Assembly: GCF_029215995.1 (NCBI RefSeq)
Contig: NZ_JAEMVB010000015.1
Location: forward strand, 1 to 44,932
Origin: Sulfurimonas sp. SAG-AH-194-L11
GTDB lineage: Bacteria; Campylobacterota; Campylobacteria; Campylobacterales; Sulfurimonadaceae
Length of the DNA: 44,932 bases
Direction of reading: 5' to 3'
Shown: one piece after another, positions 8,036-16,454 of the stretch
How positions within the stretch are numbered: the stretch's first letter is position 1
Layout of the letters: every line of letters starts with the position of its first letter
Translations under genes and position numbers: made by a program
Notes under the pieces: generated by a model
What the model saw: only the letters and a program-made list of their open reading frames with translations
The model's database searches: none
What the model was told of the DNA's origin: nothing

Positions 8036-9483
8036 TACAGCTTTTCCTTTGCTAGTATAATTGTAAATGTTGTTGCATCATGAGAACTATTAACATTTAA
8101 CTCTCCGCTTAAATTATTTTCAATAATCATCTTAGACATATAAAGTCCAAGTCCCGTACCATTTTTTTCGCCTTTAGTACTAAAGTATGGGTTAAAAATC
8201 TTCTCAATGATTTCTATTGGTATTCCACCGGCATAATCTTTTACAATTATCTCAATAACATGCTGTTTATTTAAGGTCTGTATCTCTACCACTCTATTTT
8301 CTATCTTGTTTTCAAGATATGCATCCATCGAATTTTTCACTAAGTTTAAGACAACCTGCATTAAATCATTTTTCTTTGTAAAAACTTTTAAGTCTGGAGT
8401 ATAGTCTCTTTTTATTTCGATTGAATTTATTTTTAATGTAGAGCCTATAACCATACAAGACTCATCTATAAGTTTATTTATCTCAACACTTTCAATTTTT
8501 ATATTTGGTTTAAAAAAATTCTTAAAATCATCAATAGTATGTGAAAGATAAGCAATTTGTTTATTAATGGTCTCCAAAGATTTTTTTAATCTTTCTTCAT
8601 TCACATCTTCAAGTTCTATATCTAAAAGTAAATTATCCGTAGCCATTCCCATTCCAGTTAATGGCTGTCTCCACTGATGTGCTATCATACCTATCATTTC
8701 ACCCATAGCCGCAAATTTAGACTGTCTTAATATAAATCTGTCTTTATTGGCAAGCTTTTTTACAAAATAATTAACAATAAAGTATATTATCAAAAATGTG
8801 CTCAGCATAAAAGCTTCTAGTATCCAATAAAAGCTTATCATATCATTGTTTGCATCAACAACGGAGTAGACCACATTTATAGCACGTATATCACCGACTT
8901 TTTCATAAAACCCACTCTCTTGACCATATATTTTTAACATATCTTTTGGAGCATCTCTAGGGTCTCCATGACATACTAAACAATTTTTAGTATTTTTTCT
9001 ACTTGGCACTGCAAAAAAAAGTGTATCTTTTCCCTTATATGTCATTCTCTCAGAATAGGAACTAAGATTTGAATCATTAAACTTTTTGAGTATCCTAGAT
9101 TCAAACTTTGTAGTTTTATTTACTTTATTTAAAGGGTTGTCGCTAGCAAATTTATGTTTTGTTTTAGCTATACCAAGTTTATTTGTTAAGGCATTTTTTA
9201 AGAATATTTCATTTATATGTGCGATTACAAAAGTAGAGGACATTAAAGCGGGAGCGAAATACTCAGCAGAGAGTTTTTTATCTTTTATTAGTTTGTATAT
9301 AATTGGTTTTTGATACTCTGATACATACTTTTGTATAGACTCCGACAAGATAATACTCTCTTTTATATTTTTATATGTCTGATTGACATAGAATTCATCT
9401 AAGACTATATAAAAAACTATAGAGCCTAAAAAAAATGTTAAAATTAAAACAACTCTAATTTTATTAATCAAAGAATACTCCAT
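8035..9483 (-). CDS. Membrane sensor histidine kinase with periplasmic haem-type (DUF3365) domain
   Basis: A 482-residue kinase. TM1 is at about 9-28 and TM2 at about 218-241. The periplasmic loop between them carries C168-L-V-C171-H172 followed by GDPRDAPKDML, the arrangement of the DUF3365/Tll0287-like haem sensors. The cytoplasmic part has H269 in MIAHQWRQPL, an N-box (LVKNSMDAY), GGIP and GTGLGLYMSK, so the ATPase core is complete. It likely senses redox state, oxygen, NO or a related ligand through a c-type haem and phosphorylates the adjoining response regulator. It is transcribed divergently from the cyclophilin gene across 185 bases. Confidence 0.9.
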   Translation of the reverse strand: MEYSLINKIRVVLILTFFLGSIVFYIVLDEFYVNQTYKNIKESIILSESIQKYVSEYQKPIIYKLIKDKKLSAEYFAPALMSSTFVIAHINEIFLKNALTNKLGIAKTKHKFASDNPLNKVNKTTKFESRILKKFNDSNLSSYSERMTYKGKDTLFFAVPSRKNTKNCLVCHGDPRDAPKDMLKIYGQESGFYEKVGDIRAINVVYSVVDANNDMISFYWILEAFMLSTFLIIYFIVNYFVKKLANKDRFILRQSKFAAMGEMIGMIAHQWRQPLTGMGMATDNLLLDIELEDVNEERLKKSLETINKQIAYLSHTIDDFKNFFKPNIKIESVEINKLIDESCMVIGSTLKINSIEIKRDYTPDLKVFTKKNDLMQVVLNLVKNSMDAYLENKIENRVVEIQTLNKQHVIEIIVKDYAGGIPIEIIEKIFNPYFSTKGEKNGTGLGLYMSKMIIENNLSGELNVNSSHDATTFTIILAKEKL

Positions 9484-9634
9484 AAGTGTCTACCTTGTTT
9501 TTTTTTCATATTCAGGGTATATATTAACATATCTAGACTAGAATTCTATTATCGTTCTTGAAAGCTTTATAACTCCGCGGTAAATATAATTGTTAACTAA
9601 GGCATATAGAAATTTGTTATTAATTTTATTTCAC

Positions 9635-9640
9635 TATAAT
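9635..9640 (+). promoter_or_regulatory. -10 box for the cyclophilin gene
   Basis: A perfect TATAAT at 9635-9640 sits 29 bases before the ATG, in an A/T-rich stretch typical of Campylobacterota promoters that lack a clear -35. A ribosome site AAAGG (9658-9662) follows. The rest of the 185-base divergent gap shows nothing else recognisable. Confidence 0.6.
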
Positions 9641-9668
9641 TACAAAAATATATATCAAAGGTAAAAAA

Positions 9669-10175
9669 ATGTTTGGACAAAAAGAATTAAAAAAATACGA
9701 TATTAGTGCAGAAGAGTCACTAAAACAACAATATGCAAAAATAGATACAGCAAAAGGTGTTATCTGGATTAAACTTGTTCCAGAAGAAGCTCCTAATACA
9801 GTAGCAAACTTTGCACACTTAGCAAATACAGGTTACTATGATAACTTAAACTTTCACCGTGTTATCCCTGGGTTTATGGCTCAAGGTGGCTGTCCAGAAG
9901 GTAGTGGTACTGGTGGTCCAGGTTGGGCAATAGAGTGTGAGACATCTTCAAACACATCTGTACATACACCGGGTACACTTTCAATGGCTCATGCAGGACC
10001 AAACACTGGTGGAAGCCAGTTCTTCATCACTTTTGTTGACACTCCTCACTTAGATGGTGTTCATACTGTTTTTGGTGCAATTGAAAAAGATGATACTGCT
10101 AGTTTTGAAGTTTTATCACAGATTCAAGGTCAAGATGCAATCAATTCTATTACTGTTGTTGAGTCAAGAGACTAA
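9669..10175 (+). CDS. Peptidyl-prolyl cis-trans isomerase, cyclophilin type
   Basis: A 168-residue cytoplasmic cyclophilin that speeds proline isomerisation during folding. Landmarks are [17 protein letters not shown] with the catalytic arginine, the glycine-rich GTGGPGW loop, and [19 protein letters not shown] with the conserved QFF and H residues. There is no signal peptide, so it is the cytoplasmic (PpiB-like) type, with a short charged N-terminal extension of about 25 residues. The next gene starts at the base after its stop, so it heads a small operon with queH. Confidence 0.95.
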   Translation: MFGQKELKKYDISAEESLKQQYAKIDTAKGVIWIKLVPEEAPNTVANFAHLANTGYYDNLNFHRVIPGFMAQGGCPEGSGTGGPGWAIECETSSNTSVHTPGTLSMAHAGPNTGGSQFFITFVDTPHLDGVHTVFGAIEKDDTASFEVLSQIQGQDAINSITVVESRD

Positions 10176-11258
10176 ATGTTAGTTCATATCTGCTGTTCAG
10201 TTGATAGCCACTTCTTTTTAGAAAAACTACAAGCAGATTATCCGCAGGAGAAGCTAACAGGCTTCTTCTACGACCCAAACATCCATCCCTATTCAGAATA
10301 CCAACTGCGTTTACTCGATGTTGAACGATCTTGTAAAAAGTTAGGAATTGAACTACTCGAAGGTAAATACGATTATGAAAACTGGCTTCAAGCCGTCCGT
10401 GGACTTGAAAATGAACCTGAAAAAGGTGCTCGTTGTGAAGTTTGTTTTGATAAACGTTTTTCGGTAAGTGCCGAGAAAGCCCTAGAGTTAGGTGAAAAAA
10501 AGATTACTACTACACTACTTGTAAGTCCTCTAAAGTCTCAAGAACAACTTAAACGAGTTGGAGATGCTTTTTATGAAAAAAATGGTGTTGAGTTTATCGC
10601 TGTTGATTATAGAAGTGGTGGGGGAAGTCAAGATCAGTCTCGTGTTACAAAAGAAGAACAGCTCTACCGTCAAGACTATTGTGGTTGTATCTTTGGTCTA
10701 ACTATGCAAAGAGAGCAACAAGAAAAACTAATGGATGAGATGTTTAGCCCTATTTCAGGCTCTATTCTACCTGCTTCCATAGAGGAGCGAATTGCTATGT
10801 ATACTCTTCGTAACCAGCTTGAAGATGAGAACAAAGAGTATAAAATCATCAAACAGAAGTTCCTAAACTATAGAGAATTTAACTTTAAAGTTATTAAGGG
10901 AAAAACAAATGTTTTAGATGCTTATGCACTTTCATACTCAACTCTCCCAAGAAAACGTGCACAAGGTAGAGTTGAGTATAATGTTCAACACATTCACTAC
11001 TTTAACCGTGAAGAGATTAAATTTATCACTTTAGAGTTTTTTAATGAGCAAAACAAAACACAATATAAAAGCATAAAAGAGCTAATTTTCAATCCTTTAA
11101 CTCAAGAAAAAGAGCTTCTCTTTAGAGCCAAAATAAACGAGACACACTATGACTTAAGCCCTATAATAGTCATGGAGGAGATTCCTGAGGGTAAACTTAC
11201 TATCACTCTTGATAGTAAAACTTATGAAGACACTAAAGAAAAGCTAATCCTTTTATAA
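10176..11258 (+). CDS. queH: Epoxyqueuosine reductase QueH with long C-terminal extension
   Basis: A 360-residue protein whose first 175 residues match QueH (formerly DUF208), the enzyme reducing epoxyqueuosine to queuosine in tRNA. The signature cysteines are present: HICCSVD at the N-terminus, RCEVCFDKR near residue 90 and YCGC near residue 168. They bind an iron-sulfur cluster and a second metal. The last 185 residues are an additional region with no motif recognised here. The ATG directly abuts the cyclophilin stop, with the ribosome site inside the upstream gene, suggesting coupling. Confidence 0.88.
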   Translation: MLVHICCSVDSHFFLEKLQADYPQEKLTGFFYDPNIHPYSEYQLRLLDVERSCKKLGIELLEGKYDYENWLQAVRGLENEPEKGARCEVCFDKRFSVSAEKALELGEKKITTTLLVSPLKSQEQLKRVGDAFYEKNGVEFIAVDYRSGGGSQDQSRVTKEEQLYRQDYCGCIFGLTMQREQQEKLMDEMFSPISGSILPASIEERIAMYTLRNQLEDENKEYKIIKQKFLNYREFNFKVIKGKTNVLDAYALSYSTLPRKRAQGRVEYNVQHIHYFNREEIKFITLEFFNEQNKTQYKSIKELIFNPLTQEKELLFRAKINETHYDLSPIIVMEEIPEGKLTITLDSKTYEDTKEKLILL

Positions 11259-11264
11259 TATAAA

Positions 11265-11284
11265 TTTGGGTAAAATAACCCAAA
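11265..11284. other. Short hairpin between queH and fabZ
   Basis: TTTGGGT (11265-11271) and ACCCAAA (11278-11284) form a 7-bp stem with a 6-base loop. No T-tract follows, so a terminator is not clear. A TATAAT overlaps the queH stop at 11254-11259 and could start the fabZ operon, putting the hairpin in its 5' leader. Confidence 0.35.
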
Positions 11285-11309
11285 ATATTACTATATAAGG
11301 CTTTTAATA

Positions 11310-11756
11310 ATGATTATGGATGTCACCCAAATACAAGAGATACTCCCGCACAGATACCCTTTTTTACTAGTAGACAGAGTAACTGAACTTACTCCTGGTA
11401 AGTCAACTGTTGCATACAAAAATGTATCTATCTCAGAACCAGTGTTTCAAGGACACTTTCCTGGTCATCCTATCTATCCTGGTGTTATGATTTTAGAAGG
11501 AATGGCTCAGGCTGGTGGTATCTTAGCATTTAAAAGTATGGATGTAACAGAAGAAGAGATTCAAAATAAAGTAGTCTACTTTATGAGTATCGACAAAGCA
11601 AAATTTCGTGCCCCTGTTAAACCAGGTGATAAACTAGAGTATAAAATAACTGTACTCAAAAATAAAGGTCCTATCTGGGTACTTAAAGGTGAAGCATTTG
11701 TTGATGGTAAGTTAACAAGTGAAGCTGAACTTAAAGCTATGATAGTTGATAAGTAA
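11310..11756 (+). CDS. fabZ: 3-hydroxyacyl-ACP dehydratase FabZ
   Basis: A 148-residue hot-dog-fold enzyme that dehydrates beta-hydroxyacyl-ACP in type II fatty-acid synthesis. The catalytic pair is H49 (QGHFPGHP) and E63 ([10 protein letters not shown]), and [13 protein letters not shown] marks the N-terminus. The ATG at 11310 has AAGG nine bases upstream; an in-frame ATG at 11316 is an alternative. The gene lies directly before lpxA, the common pairing that links fatty acid and lipid A synthesis by shared use of hydroxyacyl-ACP. Confidence 0.97.
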   Translation: MIMDVTQIQEILPHRYPFLLVDRVTELTPGKSTVAYKNVSISEPVFQGHFPGHPIYPGVMILEGMAQAGGILAFKSMDVTEEEIQNKVVYFMSIDKAKFRAPVKPGDKLEYKITVLKNKGPIWVLKGEAFVDGKLTSEAELKAMIVDK

Positions 11757-11764
11757 ATCTTAAA

Positions 11765-12547
11765 ATGTCAAAAATATCTAAATTAGCCGTAATCGAAGAC
11801 GGTGCGATAATTGGTGAAAATGTTGAAATAGGTCCTTTTTGTTTTATCTCGAGTCAAACAACTATTGGGGATGGTACAACTATTGACTCAAACACTTGTA
11901 TCTATGGTAAAACAACTATTGGGAAAAACAATAAAATATTTTCTCATGCTGTAATTGGTTCTATTCCTCAAGACCTGAAATTTAATGGTGAAGATGTTGA
12001 GCTTATTATTGGTGATGATAATACTATTCGTGAGTTTACACTTTTTAATCCCGGGACAAAAGGTGGAGGTAGCAAAACTATTGTCGGAAACCATAACCTT
12101 TTTATGGGCTATGTTCACCTAGGGCATGATGTGATCATCGGTAACCACTGTATCTTAGCAAACGCCGCTACACTTGCAGGTCATGTAGAGCTTGGTGATT
12201 ATGTTGTAATTGGTGGGATGACTCCTATTCATCAGTTTATTCACATTGGTGATTATGCGATGATAGGTGGGGCTTCAGCTTTAGCACAAGATGTACCTCC
12301 ATTTTGTATGGCTGAGGGAAACCGTGCTAACCTCAGAGGACTAAATCTCACAGGACTTCGCCGACACTTAGAGAGAGAAGACATAAATGCACTAAAGTCT
12401 GCATACCGTGAACTTTTTGAGTCGGGACAACCACTTAAAGATACCGCAAGCAGACTGTTAGAAGAGACTAAAAACCACTATATAAATGATTTATGTAACT
12501 TTGTTTTAAAAACAAAACGTGGAATCCCATTTGAGAGAAAAAAATAA
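11765..12547 (+). CDS. lpxA: UDP-N-acetylglucosamine O-acyltransferase
   Basis: A 260-residue acyltransferase catalysing the first step of lipid A synthesis, transfer of a hydroxyacyl chain from ACP to UDP-GlcNAc. The N-terminal two thirds is a left-handed beta-helix of hexapeptide repeats (for example [25 protein letters not shown]). The catalytic histidine lies in GYVHLGHDV near residue 122. The C-terminal helical domain starts near [14 protein letters not shown]. It starts 8 bases after fabZ and its TAA overlaps the clpX ATG (TAATG). Confidence 0.97.
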   Translation: MSKISKLAVIEDGAIIGENVEIGPFCFISSQTTIGDGTTIDSNTCIYGKTTIGKNNKIFSHAVIGSIPQDLKFNGEDVELIIGDDNTIREFTLFNPGTKGGGSKTIVGNHNLFMGYVHLGHDVIIGNHCILANAATLAGHVELGDYVVIGGMTPIHQFIHIGDYAMIGGASALAQDVPPFCMAEGNRANLRGLNLTGLRRHLEREDINALKSAYRELFESGQPLKDTASRLLEETKNHYINDLCNFVLKTKRGIPFERKK

Positions 12548-13791
12548 TGATAAATAGAAACTGTAGTTTTTGTGATGCCACAGAGAGTGAAATAAATCCT
12601 CTTATAGCTGGTAATGGTGTGTATATCTGTAAAAATTGTGTAACTTCAGCATATAAAATAATGTTTGGTGATGAGAGTGAAACTCAGGTACGAGAAAATG
12701 CAGAACTTCTTGAAGCTGTAGACAACTTAATGACTCCAAAAGAGTTAAATAACTTCTTAGGTGATTATATCATCGGTCAAGAGAGAGCTAGAAAACTTTT
12801 AAGTGTAGCTGTTTACAACCACTATAAGCGTATATTTAAAACAACACAAATTAAAGATGATGATACTGAAATAGCAAAGTCAAATGTACTTTTAATTGGG
12901 CCTACTGGTTCAGGTAAAACACTTATGGCTCAAACAATTGCTAGAGTTTTAAATGTGCCTATAGCTATTGCTGATGCAACAAGCCTTACTGAAGCTGGTT
13001 ATGTTGGAGAGGATGTTGAAAATATCTTAACTAAACTTATCCAAGCTGCTGATGGTGATGTAGAACGTGCACAAAAAGGAATCATCTTTTTAGATGAAGT
13101 TGATAAAGTAGCTCGAATGAGTGAAAACCGTTCTATCACTAGAGATGTTTCAGGAGAAGGTGTACAACAAGCACTCCTTAAAATCATAGAAGGCTCACAT
13201 GTAAACATCCCACCAAAAGGTGGACGTAAACACCCTAACCAAGAGTTTACTTCTATTGATACTACAAATATTTTATTTATCTGTGGTGGTGCATTTGATG
13301 GTCTTGAAGAGATACTTAAACGCAAGCAGGGTGCAAATATCTTAGGCTTTGGTCATGAAAAGAAAACTAAAGATGAGAAAAAACCTACTTTTGATATGGT
13401 TGAGCCTGATGATTTAGTTCATTTTGGTCTTATTCCTGAACTTGTTGGGCGTTTACCAATCATCGCTTCACTCAGTGAAATCACTGAAGATGATATGGTT
13501 CGTATACTTACAGAGCCTAAAAACTCTCTTATCAAACAGTATCAAAAACTTTTTGCAATTGATGAAGTTGAGTTAAACTTTGAAGAAGAAGCACTTTTAG
13601 CTATTGCAAAAAAATCTATAAAACGTAAGACTGGTGCACGTGGTTTACGTGCAATTTTAGAAGAAAACATGATAGACATTATGTACGAACTTCCAGAACA
13701 TTCTGGATATGAAGTGCTTATCACAAAAGAAGTTATAGATGATGGTGCAGAGCCTGTCTATATTAAAACAGCAACACAAAAAACAGCATAA
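12547..13791 (+). CDS. clpX: ATP-dependent protease ATPase subunit ClpX
   Basis: A 414-residue AAA+ unfoldase that feeds substrates to ClpP. The N-terminal zinc-binding domain has C6, C9, C28 and C31; the AAA+ module has Walker A GPTGSGKT (118-125), Walker [10 protein letters not shown], and the pore and sensor regions, with [14 protein letters not shown] in the C-terminal subdomain. Full length. It overlaps lpxA by one base and is followed after 11 bases by mreB, so lipid A synthesis, proteolysis and cell-shape genes appear to be in one transcription unit. Confidence 0.97.
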   Translation: MINRNCSFCDATESEINPLIAGNGVYICKNCVTSAYKIMFGDESETQVRENAELLEAVDNLMTPKELNNFLGDYIIGQERARKLLSVAVYNHYKRIFKTTQIKDDDTEIAKSNVLLIGPTGSGKTLMAQTIARVLNVPIAIADATSLTEAGYVGEDVENILTKLIQAADGDVERAQKGIIFLDEVDKVARMSENRSITRDVSGEGVQQALLKIIEGSHVNIPPKGGRKHPNQEFTSIDTTNILFICGGAFDGLEEILKRKQGANILGFGHEKKTKDEKKPTFDMVEPDDLVHFGLIPELVGRLPIIASLSEITEDDMVRILTEPKNSLIKQYQKLFAIDEVELNFEEEALLAIAKKSIKRKTGARGLRAILEENMIDIMYELPEHSGYEVLITKEVIDDGAEPVYIKTATQKTA

Positions 13792-13802
13792 GGTAAACAG
13801 AT

Positions 13803-14840
13803 ATGATTTTTAATAAACTAATCGGGCTTTTTTCAAACGACCTCTCCATTGACTTAGGAACGGCAAATACTATTGTTATAGCAAAGGGTCGTGGAATCAT
13901 TATCAATGAGCCTTCCGTAGTAGCAGTAAAGACTGAAAAGTATGGTCAAACTCGAGTACTTGCTGTCGGACATGAAGCCAAAGCAATGGTTGGTAAAACT
14001 CCTGGAAATATTAAAGCGATTCGTCCTATGCGTGATGGTGTTATCGCTGACTTTGATATGACTGAAAAAATGATCAGAAAGTTTATTGAAAAAGCACATG
14101 GTCGTACTTCTTTAATCTCTCCTCGTATTATCATCTGTGTGCCTTATGGTCTTACTCAAGTTGAACGTAAGGCTGTTCGTGAATCTGCTCTTTCAGCTGG
14201 AGCACGTGAAGTTTTTCTTATAGAAGAGCCAATGGCTGCTGCAATTGGAGCTGGAGTTGACATTCGTGAGCCACAAGGAAACTTAGTAGTGGACATAGGT
14301 GGTGGTACTACTGAAATCGGTGTTGTCTCTTTAGGTGGGCTTGTGCTCTCTAAATCAATTAGAACTGCTGGTGATAAGATAGACCAAGGTATCATTAACT
14401 ATGTTAGAAAGAAATACAATCTTCTTATCGGTGAGCGTGTAGCAGAAGATATTAAGATAAACATAGGAACAGCCGTCGCTCTTGATGAAGAACTTGTAAT
14501 GACTGTAAATGGCCGTGACCAAGTTGAAGGTCTTTTAAGTTCAGTTGAACTTACAAGCGAAGATGCAAGAGAAGCTATGAAAGAGCCACTCAAAGAGATA
14601 GCAGAAGCACTTCGTAATGTACTTGAACAGATGCCTCCTGATTTAGCAGGTGATATTGTTAACCATGGTATCATTTTAACAGGAGGAGGTGCACTTATTC
14701 GTCAACTTGATAAGTATCTCTCAGCAATTGTAAGGATTCCTGTTTTTGTGGCAGATGAACCCCTACTGGCTGTTGCTCGTGGAACAGGTCGAGCACTTGA
14801 AGAGATAGATTTACTACAAGAACTATTTGAGAATGAATAA
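13803..14840 (+). CDS. mreB: Rod-shape-determining protein MreB
   Basis: A 345-residue bacterial actin that forms membrane-bound filaments steering lateral wall synthesis. Actin-fold signatures are the phosphate loop SIDLGTANT, the second phosphate motif VVDIGGGTTEIGVV and the adenosine motif GIILTGGGALIRQL. An N-terminal amphipathic segment (IFNKLIGLFSN) should anchor it to the membrane. Full length. It overlaps mreC by 8 bases if mreC starts at 14833. Confidence 0.97.
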   Translation: MIFNKLIGLFSNDLSIDLGTANTIVIAKGRGIIINEPSVVAVKTEKYGQTRVLAVGHEAKAMVGKTPGNIKAIRPMRDGVIADFDMTEKMIRKFIEKAHGRTSLISPRIIICVPYGLTQVERKAVRESALSAGAREVFLIEEPMAAAIGAGVDIREPQGNLVVDIGGGTTEIGVVSLGGLVLSKSIRTAGDKIDQGIINYVRKKYNLLIGERVAEDIKINIGTAVALDEELVMTVNGRDQVEGLLSSVELTSEDAREAMKEPLKEIAEALRNVLEQMPPDLAGDIVNHGIILTGGGALIRQLDKYLSAIVRIPVFVADEPLLAVARGTGRALEEIDLLQELFENE

Positions 14841-15594
14841 AGAGTTATTTTCCTATCTCTTTGTAATCATAGCACTTATCGTAGGTGCTTTGTATTATAA
14901 CAACACTATCCAGTCACCTATTATTTCCTCTCTTAATGCCATAAAAACCTCTTACCATAATGCTACCCAATCAATACAAAACACTTTTAATGAACACTTT
15001 TTTCAAGCACAAACAATTAAAGAGTTACGACAACACCTTCATCTTTATGAAAAAAACCATCTTGTTATGCAAGAACTTGCAAGTGAAATTCATGATTTAT
15101 ACCAGGAAAACCACTCACCTTTAAAGCTAAATACACAAGTTGAACTTGTTCGTGTTATCTCTTATGAAAATTTTGGAAATTTCAACCGTTTATGGATGGA
15201 TATTCCTGATTATAATAGTTCTAAGATTTATGGCTTAACATATAAAGAGCTAGTAGCAGGCATCATCATTGCAAAAAATGGCAAAGCTTTAGCACTACTT
15301 AATCAAGATATAAAAAGTGCATATGCTGTCTATATTGGAGAAAATAGTGCCCCGGGTATTGTGCATGGAAATAATGACGACTTACTTATTATCAACTTTA
15401 TTCCTGCTTGGTTTAAAATCAAAGAAGGGGATGAAGTTCTTACATCAGGACTTGATAACATCTTTATCAAAGGCCTAAAAGTTGGTCGTGTTCTTTCAGT
15501 AACTTCTTCTCAAGGGTACCAAAATGCTATCATTGAACCCTACTATAAAAGCAATGAACCTAGCTACTTTCACATGATAAGGAGTATTCGATGA
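14833..15594 (+). CDS. mreC: Rod-shape-determining protein MreC
   Basis: A 253-residue bitopic protein linking MreB filaments to the periplasmic wall-synthesis complex. It has one N-terminal membrane segment (about 5-22, FSYLFVIIALIVGALYY), a periplasmic coiled coil (about 60-90) and a beta-domain with VELVRVISYENFG and EGDEVLTSGLDNIFIKGLKVG, the usual MreC C-terminal signature. The start is set at ATG 14833, overlapping the mreB stop; a TTG at 14827 is possible but not needed. It overlaps the porin gene by four bases. mreD is not next to it. Confidence 0.93.
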   Translation: MNKELFSYLFVIIALIVGALYYNNTIQSPIISSLNAIKTSYHNATQSIQNTFNEHFFQAQTIKELRQHLHLYEKNHLVMQELASEIHDLYQENHSPLKLNTQVELVRVISYENFGNFNRLWMDIPDYNSSKIYGLTYKELVAGIIIAKNGKALALLNQDIKSAYAVYIGENSAPGIVHGNNDDLLIINFIPAWFKIKEGDEVLTSGLDNIFIKGLKVGRVLSVTSSQGYQNAIIEPYYKSNEPSYFHMIRSIR

Positions 15595-16370
15595 AATACA
15601 TATTACTATTAACCCTCTTGGTTCTCTCACTTAATGCATCAGAGGCAATAACGGCACTTGATACACAAGATAAAAACCAAAAACAAAAAGTTACTCTTGG
15701 TTTTGGACCATATGTACAAACACAGCCATACAAAGGTACAGACCCCCTTTTAGTACCCTCTCCTGTTATCTTTTTTGATAATGGTCTCTTTTATGTAAGA
15801 TGGACTCGTGCAGGAATGTACTTTTTAGGAAACAAAGGTAAAGAGTTTTCATGGGGACTCTCACTGACTGCACAACCTAGAGTATATGGCTATAAAGCTG
15901 AAGATTCTGATTATTTAGAAGGAATGGATACTCGTGAAACCACTTTTGAAGGTGGTCTAGCGTTTAGTGCAACTTATAATGATACATATATTGAAACTAT
16001 GTTATTAACAGATATATTTGCACGTTATGACTCATGGTTATTTAAAACAGAAATTGGAGATGAATTTGCACTTGGAAATTTTACCTTTTATCCAAGTATT
16101 ATTCTTGTTTATGAATCTGATGAGTTTGTAAATTACTACTATGGTGTTCAAACACATGAAGCGACACAAAACAGGGCTGAGTTTACACCAGGTGCAGGAT
16201 GGCAATTTGGTGCTCAAACATATATTGAGTATCCTTTTACAGATAGACTCTCTGCATTAGTCAACTTACGCATTGATAGAGTCCCCACAAGTGCTATGAA
16301 TAGTCCTTTAGTAGATGAAAGTTTTATCTACTCAGGCTTAGTTTCTCTCATATATACCTTTGAGTATTAA
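15591..16370 (+). CDS. MipA/OmpV-family outer-membrane protein
   Basis: A 259-residue protein with a Sec signal peptide (residues 1-16, KYILLLTLLVLSLNA) and a beta-barrel body of alternating aromatic strands, ending in the terminal tyrosine outer-membrane signature (LIYTFEY). PYKGTDPLLVPSPVIFF and WGLSLTAQPR fit MipA/OmpV proteins, which in other bacteria scaffold murein synthases or act as porin-like channels. Its position directly after mreBC, overlapping by four bases, suggests a link with envelope growth; that is inference. Confidence 0.85.
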   Translation: MKYILLLTLLVLSLNASEAITALDTQDKNQKQKVTLGFGPYVQTQPYKGTDPLLVPSPVIFFDNGLFYVRWTRAGMYFLGNKGKEFSWGLSLTAQPRVYGYKAEDSDYLEGMDTRETTFEGGLAFSATYNDTYIETMLLTDIFARYDSWLFKTEIGDEFALGNFTFYPSIILVYESDEFVNYYYGVQTHEATQNRAEFTPGAGWQFGAQTYIEYPFTDRLSALVNLRIDRVPTSAMNSPLVDESFIYSGLVSLIYTFEY

Positions 16371-16412
16371 GAAACTTCTCTAAAACTCATCAAATTTTAA
16401 GTGCCCTTTAGC

Positions 16413-16418
16413 TATAAT
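16413..16418 (+). promoter_or_regulatory. -10 box for carB
   Basis: TATAAT at 16413-16418 lies 37 bases upstream of the carB ATG, with GAAGGG just before the start as ribosome site. The 84-base gap after the porin gene otherwise shows only A/T-rich sequence. Confidence 0.55.
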
Positions 16419-16454
16419 AATTAAATTTTTATAAACATATTTTGAAGGGTAAAA

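Noticed and set aside
12280..12295. Match between CRISPR spacer 1 (reverse complement) and lpxA
   Set aside because: Only about 11 bases agree, expected by chance in this A/T-rich DNA; not a self-target.
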